Assembly: GCF_050875635.1 (NCBI RefSeq) | Contig: NZ_JBPAOH010000005.1 | Location: 50,596-114,595, forward strand | From: Hassallia sp050875635 | GTDB taxonomy: Bacteria; Cyanobacteriota; Cyanobacteriia; Cyanobacteriales; Nostocaceae | Direction: 5' to 3' | DNA length: 64,000 bases | In this document: positions 7,972 to 16,716 of the stretch, one piece after another | Position numbering within the stretch: position 1 is the first letter of the stretch | Layout of the letters: each line of letters begins with the position of its first letter | Made by a program: the position numbers and the translations under genes | The notes under the pieces: model-generated | What the model saw: only the letters and a program-made list of their open reading frames with translations | The model's database searches: none | Told to the model about the DNA's origin: nothing

Positions 7972-8415
7972 ATGGAAAACATCTACAACTTTCTCAAAAT
8001 ATCCGATACAATTGCCACTTCCGGACAACCGACTTCAGAACAGTTTCAAGCAATCAAAGAAGCCGGATATCAAGTTATTGTAAATCTGGCACTACCAGAA
8101 TCTCCTAACGCTTTGCCAGATGAAAAGCAAATTGTCGAAAATCAAGGTATGCAATATGTCCACATTCCCGTAGTTTGGCAAAACCCAACAATCGAGAATG
8201 TGAAAGAATTTTTTAGCGTCATGGAAGGGAACGCAGACAAACAAGTTTTTGTGCATTGCGCTGCAAATATGCGAGTTTCAGCATTCATGTATCTTTATCG
8301 CCACCTTTGTCAAGGTATTAGTGATGAAGATGCCAAAAAGGACTTGCAGAAAATTTGGATTCCTAATGAAATATGGCAGAATTTTATTGAACAAGTAATA
8401 TCAATTAAAAAATAA
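7972..8415 (+). CDS. protein tyrosine phosphatase-like (DUF442/PTP-like) protein
   Basis: The protein has 147 residues and a dual-specificity phosphatase-like fold. YNFLKISDTIATSGQPTSEQF at the N terminus is the signature of the DUF442/PTP-like group. The presumed active-site loop is VHCAANMRVSAF (His95, Cys96, Arg101). Only four residues separate Cys and Arg, whereas classical phosphatases have five, so activity on phosphotyrosine is uncertain. From memory, this shorter loop is conserved in a bacterial subfamily. It lies downstream of the cupin gene in the same direction. Confidence 0.75.
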   Translation: MENIYNFLKISDTIATSGQPTSEQFQAIKEAGYQVIVNLALPESPNALPDEKQIVENQGMQYVHIPVVWQNPTIENVKEFFSVMEGNADKQVFVHCAANMRVSAFMYLYRHLCQGISDEDAKKDLQKIWIPNEIWQNFIEQVISIKK

Positions 8416-8486
8416 TCCTTTGGGGCAGTACTTTTGATAAAGCTAAACTTAAAACCTTAATGACACAATAGTCACTATCGTTGGAA

Positions 8487-8837
8487 TTATGACCTTGCAA
8501 AGCGAATCTGTGTTTCACTCACTACGATAAAATTGTCAGATAGTTGTTCAGCATACATTTCCAATAGCCGTTGCAAAGTCTCAATTTTGTTTGTAGCTTT
8601 TTGATTTTCCAAACGTAGAAGAATAACACCTTTATGCGAACGGTGTTCTCTGTAGACTTTTTCTCCAAAGTCTTTGTCGTTGGTGATTAAAATCCAGTTC
8701 TCTGTAAAAGCCTTCTGGATTATATCTTCGTCATCGATTCCCCGCGCTGACTCATATACTGAAAACACTTCGTATTTTTGCTCCCGGAGCCATTTTGCCA
8801 CAACAACACCAACGTTTTCATCTACCAAAAAGCGCAT
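8487..8837 (-). CDS. DUF5615 PIN-like toxin
   Basis: This is a 116-residue PIN-like nuclease-fold protein. Acidic residues are placed as in the family: MRFLVDENVG at the N terminus, then YESARGIDDEDII and ILITNDKDFGEKVYREHR. The family pairs with DUF433 proteins and is regarded as the toxin of a type II system. The ATG follows directly on the stop codon of the DUF433 gene (TAG then ATG), so the two are translationally coupled. The gene appears complete. Confidence 0.85.
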   Translation of the reverse strand: MRFLVDENVGVVVAKWLREQKYEVFSVYESARGIDDEDIIQKAFTENWILITNDKDFGEKVYREHRSHKGVILLRLENQKATNKIETLQRLLEMYAEQLSDNFIVVSETQIRFARS

Positions 8838-9083
8838 CTACGCCATCTCCGTAACAAGTGGCATAAAACTAGTACTTTCCAACGAACGACTGGCAAACAA
8901 AAAACAGGCTTGAATATCTGCTTCGACTAAGCCTTCATACTCTTCAATAATTTCCGTTATTGTTGCACCATGTGCCAGCAAATTCAGAATATATTCAACG
9001 CTTAAGCGTGTTCCCTTAATAACGGGTTTCCCTAGCATTACTTTCGGGTTAACAGTAATACGGCTAAGTAGTTCGTCTACCAT
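8838..9083 (-). CDS. DUF433 antitoxin
   Basis: The 81-residue protein carries the DUF433 pattern: RITVNPKVMLGKPVIKGTRL (the GKPxIxGTR signature), then VEYILNLLAHGATITEIIEEY, a winged-helix-like DNA-binding segment. Such proteins are the antitoxin and likely repressor partners of DUF5615 toxins. The tail (ASRSLESTSFMPLVTEMA) differs from the usual basic end and may contact the toxin. The gene is transcribed away from the CHAT cassette, with 166 nt between the two starts. Confidence 0.85.
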   Translation of the reverse strand: MVDELLSRITVNPKVMLGKPVIKGTRLSVEYILNLLAHGATITEIIEEYEGLVEADIQACFLFASRSLESTSFMPLVTEMA

Positions 9084-9249
9084 AGTTTCAACCTGGAAAT
9101 AGGGGGAGTTAAAACCATCATAAGCTGTTTAACTTTAGTTGAAGAACAGTCGCACTTTTCGCTTTTGTGGTGAAAGGCGATCGCATCCCACTGACATCTC
9201 AGTAAAATCGCTATAATACACAAAATAAAGCGATACAAGGTTGCGGCAA

Positions 9250-12200
9250 ATGCTCAGGCGGCTTTGGCGGTGGCTAAAAAGGTCTTTAGTACGTTTATTT
9301 AATAGCAAGTCTCCACCGTTGGGGAAATACACACCCGTAGAACCACGGAAACTGCCGACAGATGCAGAGTATGAATCGTTGTTTCTCGAACTGTTGGCTG
9401 GGGTGAATGACGGCTGGAGTCGGGGACGGGTAAGAGGCTTTTTGGATGGAAACAAAATCGCTCAGGCTGGTTTGGTGGAGTGGTTGCGGGGTTTTGGTGA
9501 AAGATTGTTAGTGTCAAATGCACTGAATGCGGAGTTAGCACAGCGGATGGTGCAGTTGGGTGAGTTGGATGTTGGGGATGTGGGAGAGGTGGCGCGTGAT
9601 ATTGGGATGCGGTTGTTGAGGGGGGGAGAAACGAACCGCGAAGGCGCGAAGGACGCGAAGGGAGGAGAGGAGGGAGAGGCAGAAGCGTGGTTTGAGCGAG
9701 GGGAAGAGCAATACTATGGTGGGGATTTTCTAGGTGCGATCGCCTCATTCGACAAAGCCATAGAAATCAAACCTGACTACCACGAAGCTTGGAACAACCG
9801 GGGCGGGGCGCTGGTTAACTTAGGGCGATATAGTGATGCGATCGCGTCATTCGACAAAGCCATAGAAATCAAACCTGACTACCATGAAGCTTGGTATAAC
9901 CGGGGTGTTGCGCTGGGTAAATTAGGGCAATTTGAAGAAGCGATCGCCTCTTTCGACAAAGCCATAGAAATCAAACCTGACGACGACTCAGCTTGGATCA
10001 ACCGGGGTTTGGTGCTGCATATCTTAGGAGAATTTGAAGAAGCGATCGCCTCTTTCGACAAAGCCATAGAAATTAAACCTGACGACGACTCAGCTTGGTA
10101 TTTCCGGGGCGTAACGCTGGTTAACTTAGGACGCTATAGTGATGCGATCGCATCTTACAACAAAGCTATAGAAATCAAACCTGACTACCATGAAGCTTGG
10201 TATAACCGAGGCATGGCGCTGGATAACTTAGGGCAATTTGAAGAAGCGATCGCATCCTACGACAAAGCGATAGAAATTAAACCTGATTTATACGAAGCTT
10301 GGTACAACCGGGGCGGGGCGCTGTTTGATTTGGGACGACATAGTGATGCGATCACATCCTACAACAAAACTATAGAAATAAAACCTGACTACCATGAAGC
10401 TTGGAGGAACCGGGGCAGGGCGTTGTTTTATTTAGGGCAATTTGAAGAAGCGATCGCATCCTACGACAAAGCTATAGAAATCAAACCAGACTTCTACGAA
10501 GCTTGGGAGAATCGGGGCGGGGCGCTGTATGACTTAGGGCGATATGAAGAAGCGATCGCATCCTACGACAAAGCCATAAAAATCAAACCTGATTTATACG
10601 AAGCTTGGTTAAACCGGGGCATTGCGGCAGAAAAATCAGTTAGTTATAATCAGCTACCGAGTTTGTTAATTGGCATAGTACAGAGAAATCCAATCCTCAA
10701 TCAGCGTGGCTATGAGGGACAATTGGCAAGCTATGAGGAAGGTTTGAAGTATTGCCAGCAAGACACGCACCCAGAAGGCTGGGGAGAATTGCATCAAGCG
10801 ATAGGTAATGCTCACTACTTCCGAGGGCGAGGAGATTTCTACCCCCGCACCTATTGGGACAAGGCTGTTAGAAGTTACAATCAGGCGCTGAAAACTCTCA
10901 CACAAGCAGATTTTCCTGAGTTGCATCTAGAGGTTTTGCGAGACTTGATTCGCGTGCAGTTGGATTTGCGGGAAACTGCCAAAGCGGAAGAACTCCAGCG
11001 ACGCGGTACAGATTTTTTACGTCGCTTGCTGAGTGAAGCAAATCGTTCTGATGAAAGTAAAAAACAACTAGCTTTGAAGTTTGCAGGTTTTCAGCAATTG
11101 ACTGTTGATTTAGCGGTGCAGTCTGGGAATCTGGTGCAAGCAGTTGAATTAGCCGAACAAGGTAAAAATGCCTGTTTAAGTTGGCTTTTGTCTGCGTGGA
11201 GTGATGATATTTCCTCACCCAACTACTTAGAAATGCAACAGTTGCTTAATCCTACAACTGCTGTTGTTTACTGGCATATTAGCCCTTACGCCCTACACAC
11301 TTTCATCCTGAAACACAACGCACCATCACCCATCGTCTTGGGAGAAACCGGGTTTCTCAGCCAAACGCAACGCTTGCGCGACTTTGAAGACTGGGTGAAA
11401 AAGTGGAATGAACAATACGCCGATTATCGCAAAGGTAAAGATAAGCAAGGCGAAAAAGAAAGTACATGGCGCGACAACTTGCCCGAAATGCTTCGCCAAC
11501 TGGATAATATTCTTGATATCTCCGCTATAGTTAGCGCCATAAACCCTGACAATGCAACCTCATCAATCCAAAATCCAAAATTCAAAATCCAAAATTTAAT
11601 TTTGGTTCCTCACCGCGACTTACACCGCTTTCCTCTCCATGCGCTGTTTGGCGATCGCTTCACCATCACCTATCTACCCAGCGCTCAAATTGGCATAAAC
11701 TTACAGCAGACGCACAAAGATGATACGGGGATACAGAGACAAGGAGACAAGAAGAATTTCCCCACTTTTGTAGAGACGCGAAATTTCGCGTCTCTACAAC
11801 TCCTTAGCATCGAACATCCCAACAGCAAAGGTTATCCCTCGTTGCAATTTGCCCAAATTGAATCGGAAGCGATAAACCGAATGTTCTTCAAACCTACTCG
11901 GCTTTCCTCTGAACAAGCCACAAAAGAAGCACTAATAACTGCTTTGCCGGAAAAACACAGTATTTTCCACTTTACTGGACATGGGGAATACAATTTTCAC
12001 AATCCTGCTTTATCGCACTTGGCGTTAGCGGGTGAAGACAAACTGACTCTTACCGATATCCGCAACTTTGATTTGAAAAGTTACAAACTCGTTAGTCTTG
12101 CAGCTTGCGAAAGCGCGATCGCAGGTAATCATACCATCACCACCGAATATGTGGGGCTTGTCAGTGGCTTTATGAGTTGCGGTGTGGCGCATGTCGTCAG

Positions 12201-12522
12201 TACACTGTGGATTGTAGAATCAGCCGCTAGCGCTTTGGTGATGATTCAATTTTACCACCTGCTGCAACAAGAAAAATCAGAGATTGTAGCTTTGGCTAAA
12301 GCTACCCAATGGTTGCGAAATGTCACCAACGCCAAACTTGCAGAATGGTATGCGGCTCAAATCGCCCAACTTCCAGAACATGAAGGCATAGTTTACCGTT
12401 TTTTGTCACGCCATTTAAACAATATTAACAATACAACCGAACCAAATAATAAACCTTATAATCATCCTTATTTCTGGGCAGCTTTTACAATTACTGGGAA
12501 TTTTGAATCATGCAACCTTTAG
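9250..12522 (+). CDS. TPR-CHAT caspase-like protease
   Basis: From ATG 9250 the protein has 1090 residues (a TTG at 9241 would add three). A basic N terminus is followed by a roughly 100-residue domain (DAEYESLFLELLAGVNDGW to GEVARDIGMRLL), which I recall from other cyanobacterial TPR and effector proteins. Nine 34-residue TPR units (nt about 9690-10630) follow, then helical repeats and a C-terminal CHAT domain. CHAT belongs to the caspase/separase clan. The catalytic pair is visible as HFTGHGE (His911) and SLAACESA (Cys953). Several short repeats are read in frame, including a 32-bp palindrome at 11768-11799. Its stop overlaps the next gene by 13 nt, so it heads a three-gene operon, probably as sensor-protease. 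Confidence 0.9.
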   Translation: MLRRLWRWLKRSLVRLFNSKSPPLGKYTPVEPRKLPTDAEYESLFLELLAGVNDGWSRGRVRGFLDGNKIAQAGLVEWLRGFGERLLVSNALNAELAQRMVQLGELDVGDVGEVARDIGMRLLRGGETNREGAKDAKGGEEGEAEAWFERGEEQYYGGDFLGAIASFDKAIEIKPDYHEAWNNRGGALVNLGRYSDAIASFDKAIEIKPDYHEAWYNRGVALGKLGQFEEAIASFDKAIEIKPDDDSAWINRGLVLHILGEFEEAIASFDKAIEIKPDDDSAWYFRGVTLVNLGRYSDAIASYNKAIEIKPDYHEAWYNRGMALDNLGQFEEAIASYDKAIEIKPDLYEAWYNRGGALFDLGRHSDAITSYNKTIEIKPDYHEAWRNRGRALFYLGQFEEAIASYDKAIEIKPDFYEAWENRGGALYDLGRYEEAIASYDKAIKIKPDLYEAWLNRGIAAEKSVSYNQLPSLLIGIVQRNPILNQRGYEGQLASYEEGLKYCQQDTHPEGWGELHQAIGNAHYFRGRGDFYPRTYWDKAVRSYNQALKTLTQADFPELHLEVLRDLIRVQLDLRETAKAEELQRRGTDFLRRLLSEANRSDESKKQLALKFAGFQQLTVDLAVQSGNLVQAVELAEQGKNACLSWLLSAWSDDISSPNYLEMQQLLNPTTAVVYWHISPYALHTFILKHNAPSPIVLGETGFLSQTQRLRDFEDWVKKWNEQYADYRKGKDKQGEKESTWRDNLPEMLRQLDNILDISAIVSAINPDNATSSIQNPKFKIQNLILVPHRDLHRFPLHALFGDRFTITYLPSAQIGINLQQTHKDDTGIQRQGDKKNFPTFVETRNFASLQLLSIEHPNSKGYPSLQFAQIESEAINRMFFKPTRLSSEQATKEALITALPEKHSIFHFTGHGEYNFHNPALSHLALAGEDKLTLTDIRNFDLKSYKLVSLAACESAIAGNHTITTEYVGLVSGFMSCGVAHVVSTLWIVESAASALVMIQFYHLLQQEKSEIVALAKATQWLRNVTNAKLAEWYAAQIAQLPEHEGIVYRFLSRHLNNINNTTEPNNKPYNHPYFWAAFTITGNFESCNL

Positions 12523-12932
12523 AAGCCTCGGAACTCAAAGCTTTTCTTTTTGCACTTTACCAGCTTGACGCACCTTTGCCAGATGATGTGCAAGCGCAGA
12601 TAAATAATATCAACATTCCGGCGGATATTGACAAACTGTATGACATTGTCATGAATTATCCGCCGCTTGCAACTTACTACGAACAAATTCACGAATCTTT
12701 AAACGCAAATAGTAAAATCCGGAGTAGAGGACCTTTACCAGCTAAAATTAATCATGCTGCGGAACAGCAAAGCACAGAAATCAACAATATTCTTGTTGCC
12801 ATTGACGAACAACTCGAAGATGAAAACTTAACTGAAATCTCTCAACCCATTTTCAATGCTGCTGACTCTGTAAGTAAAGCTAAAGATGTTTGGGCAATAA
12901 TTATTCGTTCTTTACAAATGCCTATGCCATGA
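12510..12932 (+). CDS. small acidic protein in CHAT operon, unknown
   Basis: The protein has 140 residues. Its N-terminal part (EASELKAFLFALYQLDAPLP, then INIPADIDKLYDIVMNYPPL) looks like a compact helical domain reminiscent of effector-associated or death-like adaptor domains. The middle is a linker and the end is acidic (VAIDEQLEDENLTEISQ). It starts 13 nt inside the protease gene and shares an ATGA with the next gene, so all three products are probably made in step. An adaptor, inhibitor or substrate of the protease is an inference from position. I do not recognise the family. Confidence 0.75.
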   Translation: MQPLEASELKAFLFALYQLDAPLPDDVQAQINNINIPADIDKLYDIVMNYPPLATYYEQIHESLNANSKIRSRGPLPAKINHAAEQQSTEINNILVAIDEQLEDENLTEISQPIFNAADSVSKAKDVWAIIIRSLQMPMP

Positions 12933-14308
12933 ATCAACAGTATAATCTCATTTATCCAACTGTTGATTTATTCGTCTACGATTTGCAACAAGGCTTAGGA
13001 CAAACAGACGAGCAAATTAACCAAAATCGTCATCACTTTTGGCGGAAAATCAAACCCGAATTAAATAAAGATTACCAAAAGCTTAATTCTCAAGAACAGG
13101 ATTTACTCAAAAAACTCGCTTTCCTGGAAAAAACGGAAGCCGATTACGTCGAGTTACACGAACCAGAAAAACTTGAAAAATTTGACCCAGACTTAGAAGG
13201 CTACTACCGCGCACTGCAACTGAGTGATACCTATGCCTTACAGGTCGATTGCTCTGTTATCAATGATAATAAGAGCAAACCTATCAGCCGTTTGCAAGAT
13301 ATTAAAAAAAATATAGAATCCCGGATACATCAGCAAGGAAAAGTCGGTAAAACTTGGTTTATTTGGGGACAGTTGTCACAAGTTTATAACGATAAAGAAA
13401 TTAAAGCGATCGCTCAACAATGCTATAAGCAAATAAACCCCATTTATCAAACTCAAATCAACTTGAAAAACCAGGGTACTTTTTTAGGTGCAACAGCATT
13501 TGAAATGTGGGAACAGCCTAATGATTGGGTTGATGACAAAAGCTTTCAAGATAGCTTTCATATATTAATATGTTTGTTTCCACCACAGCGATCGCTTGAC
13601 GACATCACCACAAGCATTGCCAATGTATATTTCGATTTAAACCGTCTGTTTTGCTATCGTCATAAAATTATTTGGGCTTATCACCAAAGCCGCAAATTGA
13701 AAAGCAAACTCAAGAAAGATTTTCATGAAGTACAAAAAATAGTAAAAAAAGTCACTGATTTAGGACAACAAATAAACGCAGGTAAACTCAATCTTGAAGA
13801 ATTACAAAAAACCCTAACTAAGACATTGACAATTTTATCGCACTATGCAATAGATTTAAATTACCTTGATGACCAAGGACGCACAATAAAAGTAAATCTT
13901 AACAATTACAAAAAGCGGCTAGAGAAGATTTCCAAAGAAAATAGCAACAATCAGCAACAATTTATGCAAGAATTTAGCGAATTTAGTGCTGAAAAATATC
14001 TCCAACAAGTAGAGACAGATTATATTAACCTCAGCCCAGGCTTGACCCTGCTGCAAAATTTAATTAGTACAATTCAGGGTACAATTGACATATACCAAGC
14101 AAAAAGCGATCGCCACCTAGAAGAATTCATCGGCATCGCAGGTGTGGGACTAGCAACCAGCCAAATAGGATCTGCCGTCATCCTAGCCGAGATACCCAAA
14201 GATAAAAACCCTCTAGCTTACCAAACCCAAATCTTTACCTTGAGTTTGTTTATAGGGTTGATTTTTGCCGCGCTAACGTATATATTGCTTCGCAGCCTTC
14301 GTCGCTAA
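12929..14308 (+). CDS. coiled-coil protein with C-terminal membrane helices, CHAT operon
   Basis: The ATG at 12929 overlaps the previous stop (ATGA) and gives 459 residues. A longer frame from 12890 exists but is unlikely. The N-terminal 370 residues are hydrophilic and helical, with coiled-coil-like segments (KKDFHEVQKIVKKVTDLGQQ, NLEELQKTLTKTLTIL). The C terminus has two hydrophobic stretches (EFIGIAGVGLATSQIGSAVI and FTLSLFIGLIFAALTYILL) and ends in basic residues. The layout suggests a membrane-anchored effector or sensor with a large cytoplasmic part. Its placement behind a caspase-like protease suggests it may be the target. No known family is recognised. Confidence 0.8.
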   Translation: MNQQYNLIYPTVDLFVYDLQQGLGQTDEQINQNRHHFWRKIKPELNKDYQKLNSQEQDLLKKLAFLEKTEADYVELHEPEKLEKFDPDLEGYYRALQLSDTYALQVDCSVINDNKSKPISRLQDIKKNIESRIHQQGKVGKTWFIWGQLSQVYNDKEIKAIAQQCYKQINPIYQTQINLKNQGTFLGATAFEMWEQPNDWVDDKSFQDSFHILICLFPPQRSLDDITTSIANVYFDLNRLFCYRHKIIWAYHQSRKLKSKLKKDFHEVQKIVKKVTDLGQQINAGKLNLEELQKTLTKTLTILSHYAIDLNYLDDQGRTIKVNLNNYKKRLEKISKENSNNQQQFMQEFSEFSAEKYLQQVETDYINLSPGLTLLQNLISTIQGTIDIYQAKSDRHLEEFIGIAGVGLATSQIGSAVILAEIPKDKNPLAYQTQIFTLSLFIGLIFAALTYILLRSLRR

Positions 14309-14309
14309 T

Positions 14310-14347
14310 AACTTCTTCCTTTGCGTCCTTCGTGTCTTCGCGGTTCG
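14310..14347. repeat. dispersed repeat (GCGAAGACACGAAGG family)
   Basis: The stretch between the effector gene and rnhA reads CCTTTGCGTCCTTCGTGTCT and on to CGCGGTTCGA. A reverse-complement relative occurs in frame inside the CHAT protease gene (about 9627-9663, GAACCGCGAAGGCGCGAAGG). This marks it as one family of short dispersed repeats. Confidence 0.7.
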
Positions 14348-14358
14348 ATATTTTAACC

Positions 14359-15258
14359 ATGTCTTCTCAACGCACAATTCAAAGTATATATACTGATGGC
14401 GCTTGCACCGGCAACCCAGGTCCGGGTGGTTGGGGTGTAGTCGTCTATTTTACCGATGGCTCAATTTATGAAATGGGCGATCGCTCTCCCCATACCACCA
14501 ATAATAAAATGGAAATGCAAGCAGCGATCGCAGCTCTCAAATACTTAGAAGAATCTGGACAAAAAGAACCCATTTCCCTTTATACCGACAGCGAATATTT
14601 AATCAACTGCGTTACCAAGTGGGTGAAAAACTGGAAAAAGAAAGGCTGGAAAAAAGCAGATGGGAACCCCGTCCAAAATCAAGACCTTTTGGAACAATTG
14701 GATGAACTCAATAGTCGCAGAGTCAAGTGGGAACATGTCCGGGGTCATTCTGGTAACATAGGAAACGAACGGTGCGATGTAATTGCTCGTGCCTACGCCA
14801 CTGGTAAAACCCCATCCCTCAAACAACTCGCTTACACTCACTCTCAGCAATCCTTAACGCAAACAAGCGAGATAAATGTAGCAAAAGTATCTGATTGTGA
14901 TACAAACTCGACAATAATTAACAAAAGAAAACAAGAAATCAGTATTGCAACAGATACAACAATTATGGAGCCATCTACATCGACAACAATCGAAGAAAAA
15001 CCACCAGAGATGAGGGTGGCGCATCTCCGCAACTTAGTTGAAACTCTGCACATCGCTGACGAAATAGCCACAAAAGGCTACTTAATCACCAGTTCCGAAC
15101 TAGCAGATTTAATGGATGTTCACGCCAGCGCTGTCACCAGTCGAGGAGATCAATGGCGTTGGCGCAACTGGATCGTTTCACGAGTACGACGAGAAGGTAA
15201 TCAAATTCTCTGGGAATTGGAAAGAGGCGATCGCCTGGGGAATGAAAGTGAGGAGTGA
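14359..15258 (+). CDS. rnhA: ribonuclease HI with C-terminal extension
   Basis: The start at 14359 (MSSQRTIQSIYTDGACTGNPG) is the natural RNase HI start. An upstream start at 14332 would translate the preceding repeat. Residues 1-150 are the RNase H fold with the catalytic carboxylates in YTDGACTGN, NNKMEMQAAI and LYTDSEYLI, plus the basic handle (KNWKKKGWKKADGNPV) and the loop HVRGHSGNIGNERCD. It degrades the RNA strand of RNA-DNA hybrids. A Ser/Thr-rich linker leads to an extra C-terminal domain of about 80 residues (AHLRNLVETLHIADEIATKG to WRWRNWIVSRV), winged-helix-like and seen in other cyanobacterial homologues. The last residues run into a dispersed repeat. Confidence 0.93.
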   Translation: MSSQRTIQSIYTDGACTGNPGPGGWGVVVYFTDGSIYEMGDRSPHTTNNKMEMQAAIAALKYLEESGQKEPISLYTDSEYLINCVTKWVKNWKKKGWKKADGNPVQNQDLLEQLDELNSRRVKWEHVRGHSGNIGNERCDVIARAYATGKTPSLKQLAYTHSQQSLTQTSEINVAKVSDCDTNSTIINKRKQEISIATDTTIMEPSTSTTIEEKPPEMRVAHLRNLVETLHIADEIATKGYLITSSELADLMDVHASAVTSRGDQWRWRNWIVSRVRREGNQILWELERGDRLGNESEE

Positions 15259-15366
15259 GGAGTTAGGAGTGAGGAGTTAGGAGTTAGGAGTGAGGAGTTA
15301 AGAGTGAAGAAGTTATTCTATTTTCTATCTTCTTTCTCATAACTCATAACTCATAACTCATAACTC
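15251..15366. repeat. AGGAGTTAGGAGTG tandem repeats
   Basis: GTGAGGAGTTAGGAGTGAGG-type units run to about 15310, followed by ACTCATAACTCATAACTCAT units at 15340-15366. They fill the space between the convergent rnhA and cruG genes. The two sets are partly complementary (AACTCCTAAC against GTTAGGAGTT), so a stem could form here. Confidence 0.7.
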
Positions 15367-16542
15367 CTAACTATACTTCCGTCCTCGCCACTCGCGGGGA
15401 GTACGAAATGCAGATAAGAAAATTCGTAGCACCGCTATGGGATCGGCTAAAGGAGAAAGCCAGAACAACCAGCCGTATGTGGCAGTTTTGCGATCGTAAG
15501 AAGGTGCGATCGCCAACAACAAAGCAAAGCGAATCACCAGCAGAAATACATTCAAACCCAGTAGGAGGAGGGGGAGAGTGGGGAAGTGGGGGAGGGGGTG
15601 AAATGGGGAGAGAAAGAGGTAAGTAAGGACAACAAAAATAGGTAAACCCTGAACTGAAAAAAGTAGCCATAAATCCCCCCACAATTGAGCGCGGGAAGAT
15701 GCATCTTTCAAATCAAGACTTCGCCCCCATTCCTTCCACGTCTCCAACGCTCCCTCATACATCCGCACCTTTAGCACCTTCGCACCATCCAGAAAGCCTA
15801 CCTTAAAGCCTTGAGCGGCGATATTACGAGCTAAAGTAACATCATCACAAAAAGAACCCCCAGCACTGCTGTAGCCATCCACAGCCGCTAAAACTCGGCG
15901 ACGACACAAAAAGCATTGTCCATTCGCCATCACCCGTTCTGGCTGCTTAGTATTCACACCAGCCGGATCAAATCGGTAAAGCAGAGTCATCAACAAAGCC
16001 GGCTGTAACCAGCATTCCCCTGGATATTTCAGAATAAACTGAGGCGACAGCGAAACCAAGTCATATTTTTCAGCTTCTGCTGTCTTCACCAAACCAGCAA
16101 TCAAACCGGGATCGGGCTGAGTATCAGCATCCATCCCTAAAAACCACTCACTTGCCTCTGAACTATGCAAAAAGCCATTATGCAACGCCCAAGGACGCCC
16201 CACCCAACCGGGAGGTAAAGGATCATCCGTCATCAGCCGAAAACGAGGGTCTTTTTGCTGTGCCAATTTTACCAAGTCGGGAGTGCCATCTTGGGACTTA
16301 CTGTCTACAACAATAATTTCCCGAAGTTCGTAACTTTGCCGACTTAAGCAGTTTAACAAAGGGCTAATACGTAAAGCTTCATTTAAGGTAGGAACGATAA
16401 CACTGACACTACCTAAAAGCTCTGGTGTTGGTTGTTGGGGTTTAATAGGAGGATGGCGTCCGGGTCCTTTCAGCAGACGCGAGAGCAAAATCGCTGTTGT
16501 CGGTACTTGGATAAGTAGCAAAAATAGCGTTAAATAATTCAA
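15367..16542 (-). CDS. cruG: 2'-O-glycosyltransferase CruG
   Basis: This 391-residue family 2 glycosyltransferase has an N-terminal membrane segment. The GT-A domain follows (VSVIVPTLNEALRISPLLNC, VDSKSQDGTPDLV, FLGMDADTQPDPG, ANGQCFLCRRR, FCDDVTLARN), then two or three membrane helices. The sequence and its neighbour cruF mark it as CruG, which attaches sugar to the 2'-hydroxyl of myxol-type carotenoids. Around 15560-15610 a G-rich repeat is translated in frame (SPFHPLPHFPTLPLLLLG) between membrane helices. Both genes are on the minus strand, cruF first, 174 nt apart. The function is established for the family in other cyanobacteria. Confidence 0.88.
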   Translation of the reverse strand: MNYLTLFLLLIQVPTTAILLSRLLKGPGRHPPIKPQQPTPELLGSVSVIVPTLNEALRISPLLNCLSRQSYELREIIVVDSKSQDGTPDLVKLAQQKDPRFRLMTDDPLPPGWVGRPWALHNGFLHSSEASEWFLGMDADTQPDPGLIAGLVKTAEAEKYDLVSLSPQFILKYPGECWLQPALLMTLLYRFDPAGVNTKQPERVMANGQCFLCRRRVLAAVDGYSSAGGSFCDDVTLARNIAAQGFKVGFLDGAKVLKVRMYEGALETWKEWGRSLDLKDASSRAQLWGDLWLLFSVQGLPIFVVLTYLFLSPFHPLPHFPTLPLLLLGLNVFLLVIRFALLLAIAPSYDRKTATYGWLFWLSPLADPIAVLRIFLSAFRTPREWRGRKYS

Positions 16543-16554
16543 AATTCAAAATTG

Positions 16555-16705
16555 AAGAATGGGCAATGGGCAATGGGCAATGGGCAATGGGCAATTGAAG
16601 AGGGGAAAAGGGGAAAGGGAAAAGGGACTCATGGGAAATGCCCCATGCCCAATGCCCGATTCCCCATGCCCAATGCCCCATGCCCAATGCCCAATGCCTC
16701 TTCTT
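16555..16705. repeat. GGGCAAT heptamer and ATGCCCC tandem repeats
   Basis: Four GGGCAAT units (16562-16593) and a set of CCCATGCCCAATG units (16640-16700) flank a GGGAAAAGGGGAAAGGG tract, between cruF and cruG. The two arms are near-complementary and could pair in the cruF-cruG transcript. Confidence 0.8.
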
Positions 16706-16716
16706 TCTGAAAATGC

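Noticed and set aside
9299..9748. 149-codon open frame on the minus strand opposite the CHAT gene
   Set aside because: Pro/Ser/Leu-rich shadow of a GC-rich coding region, with no protein-like motif.
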